A stretch of DNA of 64,000 nucleotides from Bubalus kerabau. Its lineage: Eukaryota; Chordata; Mammalia; Artiodactyla; Bovidae. Below are positions 43,810-55,084 of the stretch, piece by piece. Each line of letters opens with the position of its first letter. Positions within the stretch are counted from its first letter, which is position 1. Under the pieces are notes generated by a model. That model searched no databases and was not told the origin of the DNA. It worked only from the letters and a program-made list of their open reading frames with translations. Position numbers and translations under genes: made by a program. The stretch spans positions 28,595,501-28,659,500 of the forward strand of contig NC_073634.1 of the NCBI RefSeq assembly GCF_029407905.1, read 5' to 3'.

Positions 43810-44470
43810 TAAGGTTCCCAATGAAGTTACTGTCAAACTACAGCAAGAAATTAAGATTTCCTACATTCCTTTGAAAAGAAAAAAAAAAAAAGAAGTAATG
43901 CAGTTCCTCAAAAAATTAAAAATTACCATAAGATCCAGGAGTTCTACTTCTGAATATATATTTAGAAGAATCAAAAGGAGGGTCACAAAGAGATACTTGT
44001 ACGCCTATTTCACAGCAACATTATACACAATAGCCAAAAGGTGGAAGCAAACCAGGATCCACTGACAGATGAACGGATAAACACATGTGGTATATGCATA
44101 CAATGGAATGATATTCAGCCACAAAAAAGAAGGACACTCTAACACATGGTGAATCCTGGGGAGATTATGCAACGAGAAATAAGCCAGTCATAAAAAGACA
44201 AATATCGTATAATTTCACTTATATTAGGTATCAAGAGTAGTCAAATTCATAGAACTAGAAAGTAGAATGGTGGTTGCCAGGGGTTGAGAAGGAAAGGAAA
44301 AATAGGGAGCCGTTTAATGGGCATAAAGTTTCAGTCCTGTAAGATGAAAAAGTTCTGGAGATTGGTCAACAACATGGGAACATATTTAACACTACTGAAC
44401 TGAACACTTAAAAATAGTTAAGATGATCAGTTATACACGTACTTTATCACAATTAAAAATTTTTTAGATT
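43810..44470 (+). mobile_element. L1M LINE (C-terminal ORF2 and 3' UTR)
   Basis: Sense landmarks: gcagttcctcaaaaaattaa, attatacacaatagccaaaa, gatgaacggataaacacatg, atggaatgatattcagccac, aactagaaagtagaatggtg, gggttgagaaggaaaggaaa. Residual 109-codon frame 43736-44065. Confidence 0.88.
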
Positions 44471-44768
44471 CGAAAGATATAATATTGTATTCAGTGTCAT
44501 TTCTGGGACATGTTTTAAAATCTCTGATTATACAGCTCCTCATCTATTAAAAAGCCTTGTGGGTGAACTACACATTTACTTTAGTGGACCAACTGATACT
44601 GTGAGCCTGCATTAATTAGATGCTTTGAGAACCTCAAAAATTAGCATCAGATGCTAATTAAAAATAGCCAAGTCTGTCATTAGAGGCGAGCCATAAGATG
44701 GTACTAACTGTGGAAAAAGGAATGATCCTCAAGTGACAGTGTGCAACATATAAGCAAACAGTAAAGAC
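44471..44768. other. Unique AT-rich block with palindrome
   Basis: Non-repetitive. It contains attaattagatgct at 44611-44624 and the palindrome at 44639-44659. Confidence 0.45.
44639..44659. promoter_or_regulatory. Perfect 10-bp-arm palindrome with TAAT cores
   Basis: aattagcatc-A-gatgctaatt: two exact inverted 10-base arms around one central base. A related half (taattagatgct) lies 15 bases upstream. The arrangement resembles a dimeric homeodomain/POU site. Function is inference. Confidence 0.4.
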
Positions 44769-45060
44769 CCATTTTTTTGTGTGTGTTTTATTGAAGTAAA
44801 GTTGATTTACATAGATTCAGGTAACAGCAAAGTGATTGTTTTATATATATATAGGCTGGATGGCATCATTGACACGATGGACGTGAGTCTGAGTGAACTC
44901 CGGGAGTTGGTGATGGACAGGGAGGCCTGGTGTGCTGCGATTCATGGGGTCGCAAAGAGTCGGACACGACTGAGCGACTGAACTGAACTGAATGTATATA
45001 TTCTTTTCTGTTATAGGTTTTTTCAAGACATTGACTACAGTTCACTGTGAAGACCTGTTT
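44769..45060 (-). mobile_element. Artiodactyl L1 3' end, reverse, split by BovB
   Basis: Left (ttattgaagtaaagttgatt, ggtaacagcaaagtgattgt) and right (gtatatattcttttctgtta, tcaagacattgactacagtt) parts follow antisense L1 3' sequence that is continuous elsewhere. The BovB fragment splits it. Confidence 0.72.
44853..44991 (+). mobile_element. BovB LINE 3'-end fragment
   Basis: Runs from ggctggatggcatcattgac to gagcgactgaactgaactga. Low divergence. It lies in the TATATA run of the L1, so the duplication cannot be resolved exactly. Confidence 0.92.
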
Positions 45061-46260
45061 TATTGCTTTTCTAGTGTGCACTGCTTTTCCAGTCTCTTTA
45101 CTATGATGGAGGAAAAAACAACCACCATAGCTTAAATTCTTAGACAGAATTTAATTTTTTAAAGCTTCTCTGTTGCAGACTATTTTAAAAAGTATAACGC
45201 TCATTAGAGAAGATGTGGTTGAGACTATTATTACAACCATTATCTAAAAGTCATCCTAAGGAGGTACAAAAGTTTGCTTGTATCATACCCTTGTGCCAAA
45301 TCTGCTTCCCATACAGTATCTACTTTCTCTTTGCTCACAGCTAAAAATCTCTCAACATTATCACCTCTTTTCATTAACTCCATTCCACACCACTTTTTTA
45401 ACCTGTTGATAAGTTTTTTTTTTCATTTACCTAACCTGAAATCCAAAATTTCATCAATTCACCAATTCAACATCAAGATAATCCTTTTCTGCTCTTCTCC
45501 ATCCTCCAAACAATTACCCTACCCAACACCACAGGTCAGAAAACTTACTGGTTCTAATTCTCTTACTTCCTTCTCAAGTTCACTATCTGTAGCAAAAAAC
45601 ACCTCTCCCACTACCTCTAGGTCTCCAGCTGTAAAACTGAAATGATACAACCAATGTCCCCTCTATAGCTCGGGATGAGGACTACGAGTTTATGTGCACT
45701 GCTGACCTCCTTGATCCTTATAAGATGGGTCATGCACATTTTTATCTCTGCCCTGGTTTCCCACAGCTCTTACTTCATGCCCCTTGATCTTGACCACAAA
45801 ACATTGTGCTATTAGACAGCTCCCTCAGTCTCCCACTTCCTCCACGCCTGCCTTTGGGCAGCCTTGCCTGCTGCTCTTTAAACTTGGAAGAGTCTCTCCT
45901 TGCATCCGCCAAGCTGCTGTTTCAAATGCTTCCTCTGGACTCTCGTCTGCCCAATTGCTCTCCACATGAATGAGCAGGAGCACCCTTCCTGGAGTGGAAC
46001 AGGTTTGGAGAGAAACTGAGCAATTAAATGAAATCCAGAACACTTTTTGCCCTTCAAATATTTGAGTTTAGAAATGTCAAGATTTTATTCTTGTTCCCAT
46101 GGTCCCTTAACTTCAGTGGCAAATTACCTACTGATATATAATATCCATCACTTGGGGGATAAATCTCCTCTGTTATTCCCTGGACATGACATAAGAATCA
46201 CTTGTTTCTTATATTAATTTACTTTTGTATATTAATCCCTCTCTTCCACTCTTAACCCAA
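45061..46260. other. Unique, pyrimidine-rich block
   Basis: Plus strand is C/T/A-rich from 45260 to 45960, giving a 123-codon Ser/Thr/Leu-rich frame (45274-45645) without a domain. The part 45680-45930 has L2-like wording (cctgcctttgggcagccttg) at low confidence. Confidence 0.4.
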
Positions 46261-46432
46261 TGTTTTCCAAACTTGGCTGATCATAAGAATCACCTGTGTT
46301 ACACATGAAAGAGGCAGAAGTCCTATTCCAGATCCACACAATCAAAATCTTTAGGACAGAGACTTGGGAACCTGTATTTTAAACAACGCCTCATGTAACT
46401 CTTGTGTCAAGTAAGTTTGGGGAATATGTGAC
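46261..46432 (+). mobile_element. MER5-like hAT MITE
   Basis: The string tgttttccaaacttggctga, tcataagaatcacctgtgtt, acttgggaacctgtatttta and aagtaagtttggggaatatg follows the MER5-group order. Confidence 0.6.
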
Positions 46433-48104
46433 AGACTATTAAACCTGTTGGCAGTTTTCTAACAACCAGAGACCTGAAGACATATAGCCAGATGACCTGA
46501 ATTACACAGGCTTTAGTCATGAAGATTCTACCTATTCCATCCATGCTGATGATTTAACTTAAAAATTAATACTCTGTGATTCTGCACTTTAGTTTTTCTG
46601 TTGCAGACATATTGAAAGATTCTCATGATGAATTTATACTGTTTTATACACACCTAGTGCCTAAGGAGCACAGTATTGAGCATTTAATTGAAACAATTTA
46701 AACCTTGCTGAATGGTTGGTAAAGGCACCATCCAACTCAAGAAACAAAAAACCAAAAAGCAAACAAAAAAATCCCAAACAACAAAAATAAAAAAACAAAA
46801 TCCCTAAAATTTCATCTCTTAAGGTCTACCTGAGTAGCACTGAACCCCTCCTTCATCAACCATCAGGTTAATGAGAATGAGAAAATGGTAATTTAGGGTT
46901 TGTTCCTTGGCCTAAAAGAAGGCAATTATTCAGTGACTTGGCCAGATTTCTAGAAACTATTGTGAGGCCTTGTCTGACTGCCTAGATTTCTCATAATAGA
47001 GTCAACTTCCTTTATCCCTCAAGGATTACTACTTTGACCCTGTGTTCTCTCCACCGTCATGCTGGGGAGAGCTCTGAGTTAATTATTTGCATCTGATAGT
47101 GCATGATAAAAATTCAAGCAGCAGGCTGCTTTCAGGCAAGGACACGTAGGGACGCCTCTCAGAAATGGAGAGAAGTTTCATGTTGAACACTATAAATGTT
47201 CAAGTATGATTATTTTAAACCATATTTTCAAAGCATGAAGATGGATTAAAATAGAAATGAATTGTATTAAGTAGAAAAGAAGGTAGAACCCTTTCTAAAA
47301 AGTTAAAGATTATCACTTACATAACATCCAGAAAAATAAAACTGAGCAAAAAATAAGAAGCCAATTTTTTCAAGAAGTTAATATCGAAAACAAAAGTTTC
47401 AGTGGGGGTACACCACAGCTATGCTCAATATTACATTTTTCAAAGAGAGGAACCCACTCTGTGTTAACGAAAAAGCTTCAAATATAAACAATGAGTGGTC
47501 CATATGATGAGATTCATCTCTGAAACTGAGCAGATTTCTAACTGAATGCATAGAACAGTCTATTTATAAACGCTAATTCCCATCAACCTTAGAACGATGT
47601 CAACTAACAATAACAAGTTAATGTTTCCCAGTAAGCTTCACTGTGCCATTTAATTGCCAGCACTCGGGCCAAGGTAAACTCAACAGTAACAAAAGAGCTA
47701 ACACCACAATCAAAGAACAAGATTAATGAATATTACATTTCTGCTTTGAAGTGAATGCTGAAAATCAAGTCCATAACATACTCTCTTTTAGCCCTTGGAC
47801 TTCAATTGTACTAAATACTTGATTTGAAGGTACAGAGTTTAAAAATATTCTTCATGTTTTTAATTAATCACAAGCTTCATTCCTTGGAGAACTTTAAATT
47901 GAAATACAAGTTCAAGTGTCAAATCCAAAGTGTACAGCTTGATGAATTTTTATATATGCCTAATTATATACTTTTTAAAAAAAATAATTTAAAATAATAT
48001 AACTCAACAAATGAGTCCATTACCTAAGATTATTTTTAAGTCATCATATTTGTTCTAGAAAATACATTATAACATTCTTGTGCACTGCTGGTTAAATGGT
48101 AGAA
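46433..48104. other. Long unique AT-rich block
   Basis: About 1.65 kb. Low-complexity A-rich run at 46738-46802. The part 47490-47760 is non-repetitive with dense homeodomain/SOX-like words (gattaatgaatattac, actaacaataacaagttaat). No coding signal. Confidence 0.4.
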
Positions 48105-48116
48105 TTCTCACCTCCT

Positions 48117-49078
48117 CAGTTCAGTTCAATTGTTCATTCGTGTCCAACTCTTTAAGACCCCATGGACTGTAGCACGCCATGCCTTCCTGTCCATCACCAC
48201 CTCCCAGAGCTTGCTCAAACTCATGTCCATTGAGTCAGTGATGCCATCCAACCATCTCATCCACTGTTGTCCCCTTCTCCTCCCACCTTCAATCTTCCCC
48301 AGCATCAGGGTCTTTTCCAATGAGTCAGTTCTTTGTATCAGGTGACCAAAGTATTGGAGTTTCAGCTTCAGCATCAATCCTTCCAATGAATGAATATTCA
48401 GGACTGATTTCCTTTAGGATGGACTGGTTGGATCTCCTTGCAGTCCAAGGGACTCTCAAGAGTCTTCTCCAATACCACAGTTCAAAAGCATCAATTCTTT
48501 GGTGCTCAGCTTTCTTTATAGTCCAACTCTCACATCCATACATGACCACCGGAAAAACCATAGATTTGACTAGATGGACCCTCGTTGGCAAAGTAATGTC
48601 TCTGCTTTTGAATATGTTATCTAGGTTGGTCATAATTTTTCTTCCAAGGAACAAGCGTCTTTTAATTTCATGGCTGCAGTCACCATCTGCAGTGATTTTC
48701 AAGCCCCCCAAAATTAAGCCTGTCACTGTTTCTATTGCTTTCCCATCTATTTGCCATGAAGTGATGGGACCAGATGCCATGATCTTAGTTTTCTGAATGT
48801 TGAGTTTTAAGCCATCTTTTCCACTCTCCTCTTCTACTTTCATCAAGAGGCTCTTTAGTTCTTCTTCACTTTCTGCCATAAGGGTGCTGTCATCTGCATA
48901 TCTGAGGTTAGTGATATTTCTCCTGGCAATCTGGATCCCAGCTTGTGCTTCATCCAGCCCAGCATTTCTCATGATGTACTCTGCATACAAGTTAAACAAG
49001 CAGGGTGACAATATACAGCCTTGACGTACTCCTCTCCTGATTGGAACCAGTCTGTTGTTTCATATCCAGTTCTAACTG
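48117..49078 (-). mobile_element. BovB LINE, 5'-truncated, reverse, with target-site duplication
   Basis: A 962-bp BovB copy from the 3' end at the left (cagttcagttcaattgttca) to a 5' truncation at the right (gaaccagtctgttgtttcat). A perfect 12-bp duplication, ttctcacctcct, at 48105-48116 and 49079-49090 fixes the insertion. Orientation is opposite to the copy at 34320-35259. Confidence 0.95.
48325..49011 (-). pseudogene. BovB reverse-transcriptase fragment, 228-codon open frame
   Basis: Longest open frame in the window. From its start it contains the palm-domain end with YADD (NLRYADDSTLMAESEEELKS, residues about 37-56). The connecting/thumb region (KITADGDCSHEIKRR) and the C-terminal MVFPVVMYGCESWTIKKAEH block follow. 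The N-terminal endonuclease, the first RT motifs and the true start are missing because of 5' truncation. It cannot act alone. The frame stayed open here, unlike the sister copy, which suggests a younger or luckier copy. Confidence 0.92.
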
Positions 49079-49090
49079 TTCTCACCTCCT

Positions 49091-50834
49091 ACACTGACTT
49101 AAATGCTAACAGTAGATACTGAGTGTTCATAATACAACAAAGAGCAGCTCTCACTTTTTGCTGGAGGAGAGATAAATCTTCAGGAGTAAATACTTTGCCT
49201 CTTTATATTATATTAAAAAATATTCAGTAAGAAAACGCTCTTATAAAAATGAAGACAGAAGAAAAACTGAAATGTACATCTTTCGCTACGAGGGAAAAGA
49301 TTATTGATTCTGATTTTCAAACTCTATGATTCTTTTGGTAACTCACTCTTGAATATATCAACTCCTCAGTAAACAAAATGAATTAAATCTTTACAATCTT
49401 TCTAACTGAAACTGCTTTAGTGTCTATGGACCAAACTGCTTCAGGCTGTTTCCCAAACCTCTATAAATAATTTGGCCAATTATTTGCTAAGAAGGTCCAC
49501 TATCGTTTCCCTTTTCTGGTTCGTTAAGAAATCACTTGTCCTTTTAGCTGCTATGTTTATGTGCTAACTTTTCCCATTGTTTAAATATCTACCACCCAAG
49601 CCTGTGATGGATTATACAACCCAGGCTGAGGATATACAATTCATCCTGGACCTCTCTGATGGTTGAGATAACTCATTGGTAGGTGTTAGGTTTTTGTCAC
49701 CACTCATCCAAACACATTCCTCCATCTTTTAACTGCCTGTTGTCACCTCCTTATAAACTTCTTCCTTGGTAGGCCATGATGATGATGTGTTCAGCTAGAT
49801 AAATGTGTACATATCAGTGGCAAATATCGAAGAAACAGCAACACTTTCTAGATACAAAATAATTGAGAAAAGACCAATTTGAGTGCACAAGAAATTTTTT
49901 TAAACAGAAATAATTTTTAAAGAACTGCTGGTCTATTTTAAAATTGTGGTCAGTAACATGAACCACACTAAAACAAACAAATGCCTGTCAAGTCGTATTT
50001 CTATTAAGCTGATTCTGAATAAATTCAGAAGCTTCATTGGCGGTGAACATTCAGGGAGGAAGGAAAACGTGTGTGCAGTCTTAGTGAGAATTACAAAAAC
50101 AAAACTCTAAAATGGTAAAATTCAAGGTAATGAGATTTCCTCTTTAATCTAGAAAAATCTCGTTCTCTTTAATGAACAAAGTGAGAGTTGACGTGGCCAG
50201 TAAACCTGGTATTCTAAGTCAGGAGTTTCTAACCACTCTGAGAACTTTGCATTGCAGGGTGTGAAGGTCTTCAAATCACCACCAAATCAACACAGATGAT
50301 GAAGGAGAGTTTTCTACAACATGAGTTTTCTTGTTCAACTATGTTGCGTTCCTATGTTTCACGTCACCAAAAGGAAATGAGCCATCCCAGCTGTATCTCA
50401 AAGTGGCAGAAAGGTCAATCTCCAATGTGACATAGCAGATACTCAGTCTAGTGTATATTTAAAATCAGATTTTTAAAATTTTATAAATTTATAATTTAAA
50501 TTTAAAATTAGATTATTTCAGAAGCACTTGTTTCTAATGCTACCAATAGGAAAACACAGAGAAAAAGAAGAAAGCACTATTTCAAACCCTTTTGATTATT
50601 AAAAACAGCATTAATCTAGTTCATTCATTCAACAAACGTTTGTTGAGGGTTTACAGTCAAATGCTATGGGAGTATATAAAATAACTGTGACGTGTTCACA
50701 TGGCTACTTAAAGTACAATATACAATATATAGCTTAAATTATAAATCGTGATTCAAAGATTAAAACAAACAGCCCAAGATCTTCAGTATCCCTATGAAAA
50801 CTGTGAGCTTTACAGGACTAATAGTACATTTATA
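49091..50834. other. Long unique AT-rich block
   Basis: About 1.7 kb without recognised repeats. Very AT-rich patch at 50457-50520. No coding signal. Confidence 0.4.
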
Positions 50835-51050
50835 TTGCTGCTGCTAAGTCGCTCTAGTTGTGTCTGCCTCTCTGCGACCCTATGGACTGTAGCCTGCCAG
50901 GGTCCTCTGTACATGGGATTCTTCTGGCAGGAATACTGGAGTGCCAGGCCCTCCTCCAGAGGATTTTCCCGACCCAGGGATCGAACCCGTCTCTTATGTC
51001 GCCTATATTGGCAGGCGGGTTCTTTACCACTAGCACCACCTAGGAGGCCT
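50835..51050 (-). mobile_element. Bov-tA SINE, reverse
   Basis: gctgctgctaagtcgctcta at the left and the complemented tRNA head (gatcgaacccgtctcttatg to ccacctaggaggc) at the right. Confidence 0.92.
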
Positions 51051-51102
51051 TATAATATATTAACTTTCATATATACTAGGATGTTTGCACCCTCCCTGGG
51101 TT

Positions 51103-51237
51103 GAAAAGATCCCCTGGAGGAGGGCATGGCAACCCACTCCAGTATTCTTGCCTGGAGAACTCCATGGACAGAAGAGCCTGGCAGGCTATAGTCTATAGGG
51201 TCGCACAAAGTGGAGAGGACTAAAGTAACTTAGCACG
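51103..51237 (+). mobile_element. Bov-tA SINE, 5'-truncated
   Basis: Begins at agatcccctggaggagggca (middle of the element) and ends at ctaaagtaacttagcacgca with an aca-rich tail. Together with the copy just before, it forms an inverted pair. Confidence 0.92.
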
Positions 51238-52159
51238 CATGCACACACATACTGGGATGCATTTCTGGTTTCTCCACTTTGTCCTCTGATATTCCTTTCT
51301 AATGATGAGTTAGTACTATACTTTTATATTAATGTATGATAAAAATAACACACATATAAATATTAACATACCTTTATATTATATTTTAGGATTTGATATG
51401 GCAAGCTCTACAATTCTTGAATTTTCTAAAAAAATTTTTCTAGACACAAAGTCTTTAATAAAAGTTTAGCAAATTGAATCCAGTAATTACTAGAGAGGAT
51501 AACATATCAAGAAGAAATGGGGTTTATCTTGGCAATGCAAAGTTGGTTCAATATTCCAAAATCAATGTAATTCATGAGTTGAAGACATAAAAAAAGAAAA
51601 ACATCCTCAATAGATGCAGTAAAAGCATTTGACAAAATTCAACATCTGTTCATGATTAAAAACTCAATAAATTAGAAATAGAAGAAAAATTCATCAACTT
51701 GATGAAGTATAGCTAGAAAAAACCTACAGCTAATATATGTATTGATGAGACTGGATGCTCTCCCCTTATGGTTGGGAAGCCTAAGAAGGTCCATTCTCAG
51801 TATTCGTATTTCACATTATACTGGAAGATGAGCTAGTGCAGTAAGACGTGGTAGGGAAACAAAATGCCGATTGGAAAGAAAGGTACTATCTTATTTGTAG
51901 ATGGCATTATTATCTATCTATGCAGAAAAACCCTAAAACATCTATTTTTTTAAAGATACAAGAATTAATAAGTTTACTGGTAAGGTCTTGGAATATGAGG
52001 TCAATATGTGAAAATTAACTATATTCCCTAAAAACGAGCAGTGAACACTTGGAATTTTTAACTTAAAAACATTATTATTTCTAATAGAACTAAAACATCT
52101 TTGGATAAATCTACAAAATATGTGTAGAATTCATTATACAAGGACTATGTAGGTGTGTA

Positions 52160-52380
52160 TTCAGTAATTTTTTTTTCTGTTAAGGGCCAGAGTAAAAATG
52201 ACTATCTGGGTCATACAGTCTCTGCTGTTAACTACTCAACTCTAGCATTATATTGTAAAAGCAGCCATAGAAAATAAGTAAACAAGTGGGCATGGCTGTG
52301 TTTCAATAAAACTTTATTTACAAAACAGCAGGCAGATCAACTTGGCCTGTAGATTATAGTTTGCCAACCCCTGGTCTGGA
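52160..52380 (-). mobile_element. hAT-type MITE inside L1
   Basis: The string ttctgttaagggccagagta, gtcatacagtctctgctgtt, ggcatggctgtgtttcaata and tatagtttgccaacccctgg corresponds to a common mammalian MITE whose other strand begins caggggttggcaaacta. The right terminus is intact. Confidence 0.8.
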
Positions 52381-52535
52381 GGAATAACCCCAGGTCTCAG
52401 ACTTAATAAAGTTATTTATGAATCTGCAGAACTTTGTTGGGTAGAGACACTAATATCAATAATTTCTGTCCAGTGGAACAGATATTCCAAAGATTTATGA
52501 TCTATTGGACACTGAAGTGTCTAATACCTAATTTG

Positions 52536-52722
52536 GGCTTCCCTAGTGGCCCAGTGGTAAAGAATCCACCTGCCAAGCAGGAGACACAAGTTCGATCCCT
52601 GGCTTGGCAAGATCCTCTGGAGAAGGAAATGCCAATCCACTCCAATATTCTTGCTTGGGAAATGGACAGAGAAGTTTGGCAGGCCACAGTCCATGGGATC
52701 GCAAATGCCACTGAGGAATGGA
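52536..52722 (+). mobile_element. Bov-tA SINE inside L1
   Basis: Head gggcttccctagtggcccag and B box caagttcgatccctggcttg. The Bov-A body is shortened, ending near gggatcgcaaatgccactga. Confidence 0.9.
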
Positions 52723-53259
52723 GAAGAGAAACGAATGGAAAGGCATACGGTGTCTTGAGGAGGTCAACAGCATAAAAAGGATGTTATGCATGGTGAATAA
52801 TTTAACGCATTAAGTTAATGCAATTCCAATAAAAGTATCAATAGAATGGAGGATGGGAAAACCAAACAATTGATTTAGAGTTCACAGGGTACTGAAAAAG
52901 AAAAGTAATGAAGGGGAATTAGTCTACCAAATTGTAGAACATATTACAAAGTTCTTGTGAGCAACTGGTGTATAAACAGACAAACCACTCAATGTAGCAG
53001 ACTAAAAACCTAGAAAATAAGAGGATCTGAATACTGAAATTTAGTGTATGATAGAACGATAACATTTCTGTCAGGAGTGATAAAATGTACTTTTCAATAA
53101 ATGAATTTGGGACCAAAAAAATCATGCAATAGCTGTCCATTAATTTATTTTTAAATTCCTATTGATAAGGTTCAATACTCTTAATAGTATTTTAAAATTT
53201 ATAATAAAAATAATAAATGAAAGTTATCACTTAACTAAAAAATTATACTATGATAGCCA

Positions 53260-53440
53260 CTATATTGGGAAGTTGTACATACAACATCTTTACTCTTTAT
53301 ATCAACCTTTCAAATTATGTGTTATAAATAGTTTATAGATGTCTAAGCTTCATTTTAGAATTTAAGTGATTTGCCCCAAGTCAAATACCCTCAAAGTGGA
53401 AAAAGAGTACATCAAGCCTAGATCCCAAACCTCTTTCTAT
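53260..53440 (-). mobile_element. MIR SINE, reverse, decayed
   Basis: The part taagtgatttgccccaagtc, preceded by AT-rich core and followed by gagtacatcaagcctagatc, fits reverse MIR. The 5' portion is weak. Confidence 0.5.
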
Positions 53441-53514
53441 ATACCATCCTCCACCCATAAAATAACACAGGTTTCAAAGAAACTCTAAGCACTAAGCAAT
53501 TAAAACCATGGGAT

Positions 53515-53662
53515 ATTATTCAATTTCTTATACTATAATGGAAAAGAATAGAAAAAAGAATTAGATCTATATGTATAAATGTATAATTGAATCACTTTGC
53601 TGTACAGCAGAAATTAATATAACATTGTAAATCAACTGTACTTCAATAAAAAAGAGAAAAAA
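53515..53662 (+). mobile_element. Artiodactyl L1 3' UTR end
   Basis: ataattgaatcactttgctg, cagcagaaattaatataaca and gtaaatcaactgtacttcaa then an A-rich tail. This is the characteristic end of artiodactyl L1. Confidence 0.85.
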
Positions 53663-55084
53663 AACAGTGCAAGATTATAAATTGTGCATATCAAGTAGGA
53701 ATGAAGTGACTACAATAAAACACAGTATCTTCTCTTTATGCTTTTTTAGTTTTAAAATGGTAATGCTGGGGTCTTATTTCCACTCTGTCAGGAGAGCCTG
53801 GCATTTCAGCCACTGAATACTAGTCAAGGTGAATCCACCTTATACCAAATTCTTTCCAATAAAGAAGAGAGTTCAAGTGAAGCTACAGTGAGCTTCAACA
53901 CAACTTGACACTGAGGAAAACTCTGTAACTGTTTTCATTTTCTACATACAAGGTCCCAATGTGGGAAACCGAAAATCTGTATGCCAGAAGAATAAAACAC
54001 GGGTTATTCTGACTTCCCTCTGCTGGGCAATAAGCCTCTTGAACTTCTATTTTTGGAAATGGAGGTATCCCTTTAATCCTGTTACAGAACTGCTGATGGT
54101 GGTAAGACGGCAGAGGAAAATCGGCACCGGGCCTGTACCAGCACGGTCTCCAAGAGCAGGAATAAAACGGAGCACAGGCAAGCAAAAGCATTTTGCTAGA
54201 GAATTTTGTGAGACTGGTGTCAGTGTTCACAGCTCAACACAAAAAACACCACCCAAGTGCAAACCATTTCAGACTCAAGGGGGCCCTTGAAGTCAGATCA
54301 ACACTGAGAAACTCCCAGAGCCACAGCATGGTTAACGTTGTTCTTGTAGAAGACAGAATAGCCCTTCTCCACGTCTGTCCTTTCCAGGAATTCCACACAG
54401 GACCAGCAGTACTGTCTTCTACTTTATTTGGTGTGTAGTAAGATACAGCTCAGAAAGCGCAAGCCTTCTGTTTAGACTGTCAGATACAAAGACACTGTTG
54501 CTACGCTCCTGAAGAAAGATCTTCTTCTTTTAAAGACCCTTTGGATGATTTTTTTTTTTCCCCTACCAGCAGCTGAGACAAATGAGCTGGCGTTTATTTC
54601 TAATGAAAAGCACCTTCTCTCCAAACATGGCCTCCACTTGGTTCAATTCATTTTCAAAGTTCTCTTGATTCTAAAGCTGCAAGTACACAGAACAAATGTC
54701 CCTCCCCCTGAAATGAATCTCGTGTTAGGGATTTACCGGGATGTTCCCAGACAATGATAAAGAGCCATATTCTAAACACTCAGCCTCAGTTACTGAAGGT
54801 CACTTGTTAAATGGATGAAGACTAATTCTATTCCATTTAGAAGCAAAACAACAAACACCTGCTTGGGGTCAACAGTGAGGACTCTTGCTACTTTCCAGAT
54901 CGAGGCCCAAATGCAGCACTTGCATGAAGTCGGGTATCAGTAATGATTGACATTCAGAAGAGCCTTTCAGAGGCTCTGGCAATCTGAACACACACAGCAT
55001 GCTTACCTCTACCCACCACTGCTCCATGAGAAAGAAAAACTGGTCTTCTAAATGAGAGGATGAGAAAGTAGATGTACTAGAGTA
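53663..55084. other. Long unique block
   Basis: About 1.4 kb without recognised repeats. Antiparallel frames of 109-111 codons near 53895-54290 have no domain. Remains a candidate for noncoding conservation or an unrecognised exon. Confidence 0.4.

Larger units (their letters stand above)
51440..53150 (+). mobile_element. L1 LINE ORF2 remnant, twice interrupted
   Basis: Sense L1 ORF2: gcagtaaaagcatttgacaa, aactggatgctctccccttatg-type block near 51750, ttggaatatgaggtcaatat, then after two insertions tgcaattccaataaaagtat and gaatactgaaatttagtgta. At the catalytic position the translation reads LVDG rather than the usual YADD/FADD, so the RT is dead. Interrupted at 52160-52380 and 52536-52722. 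Confidence 0.8.

Noticed and set aside
45274..45645. 123-codon Ser/Thr/Leu-rich frame
   Set aside because: Arises from pyrimidine-rich DNA lacking stops. No signal peptide or domain.
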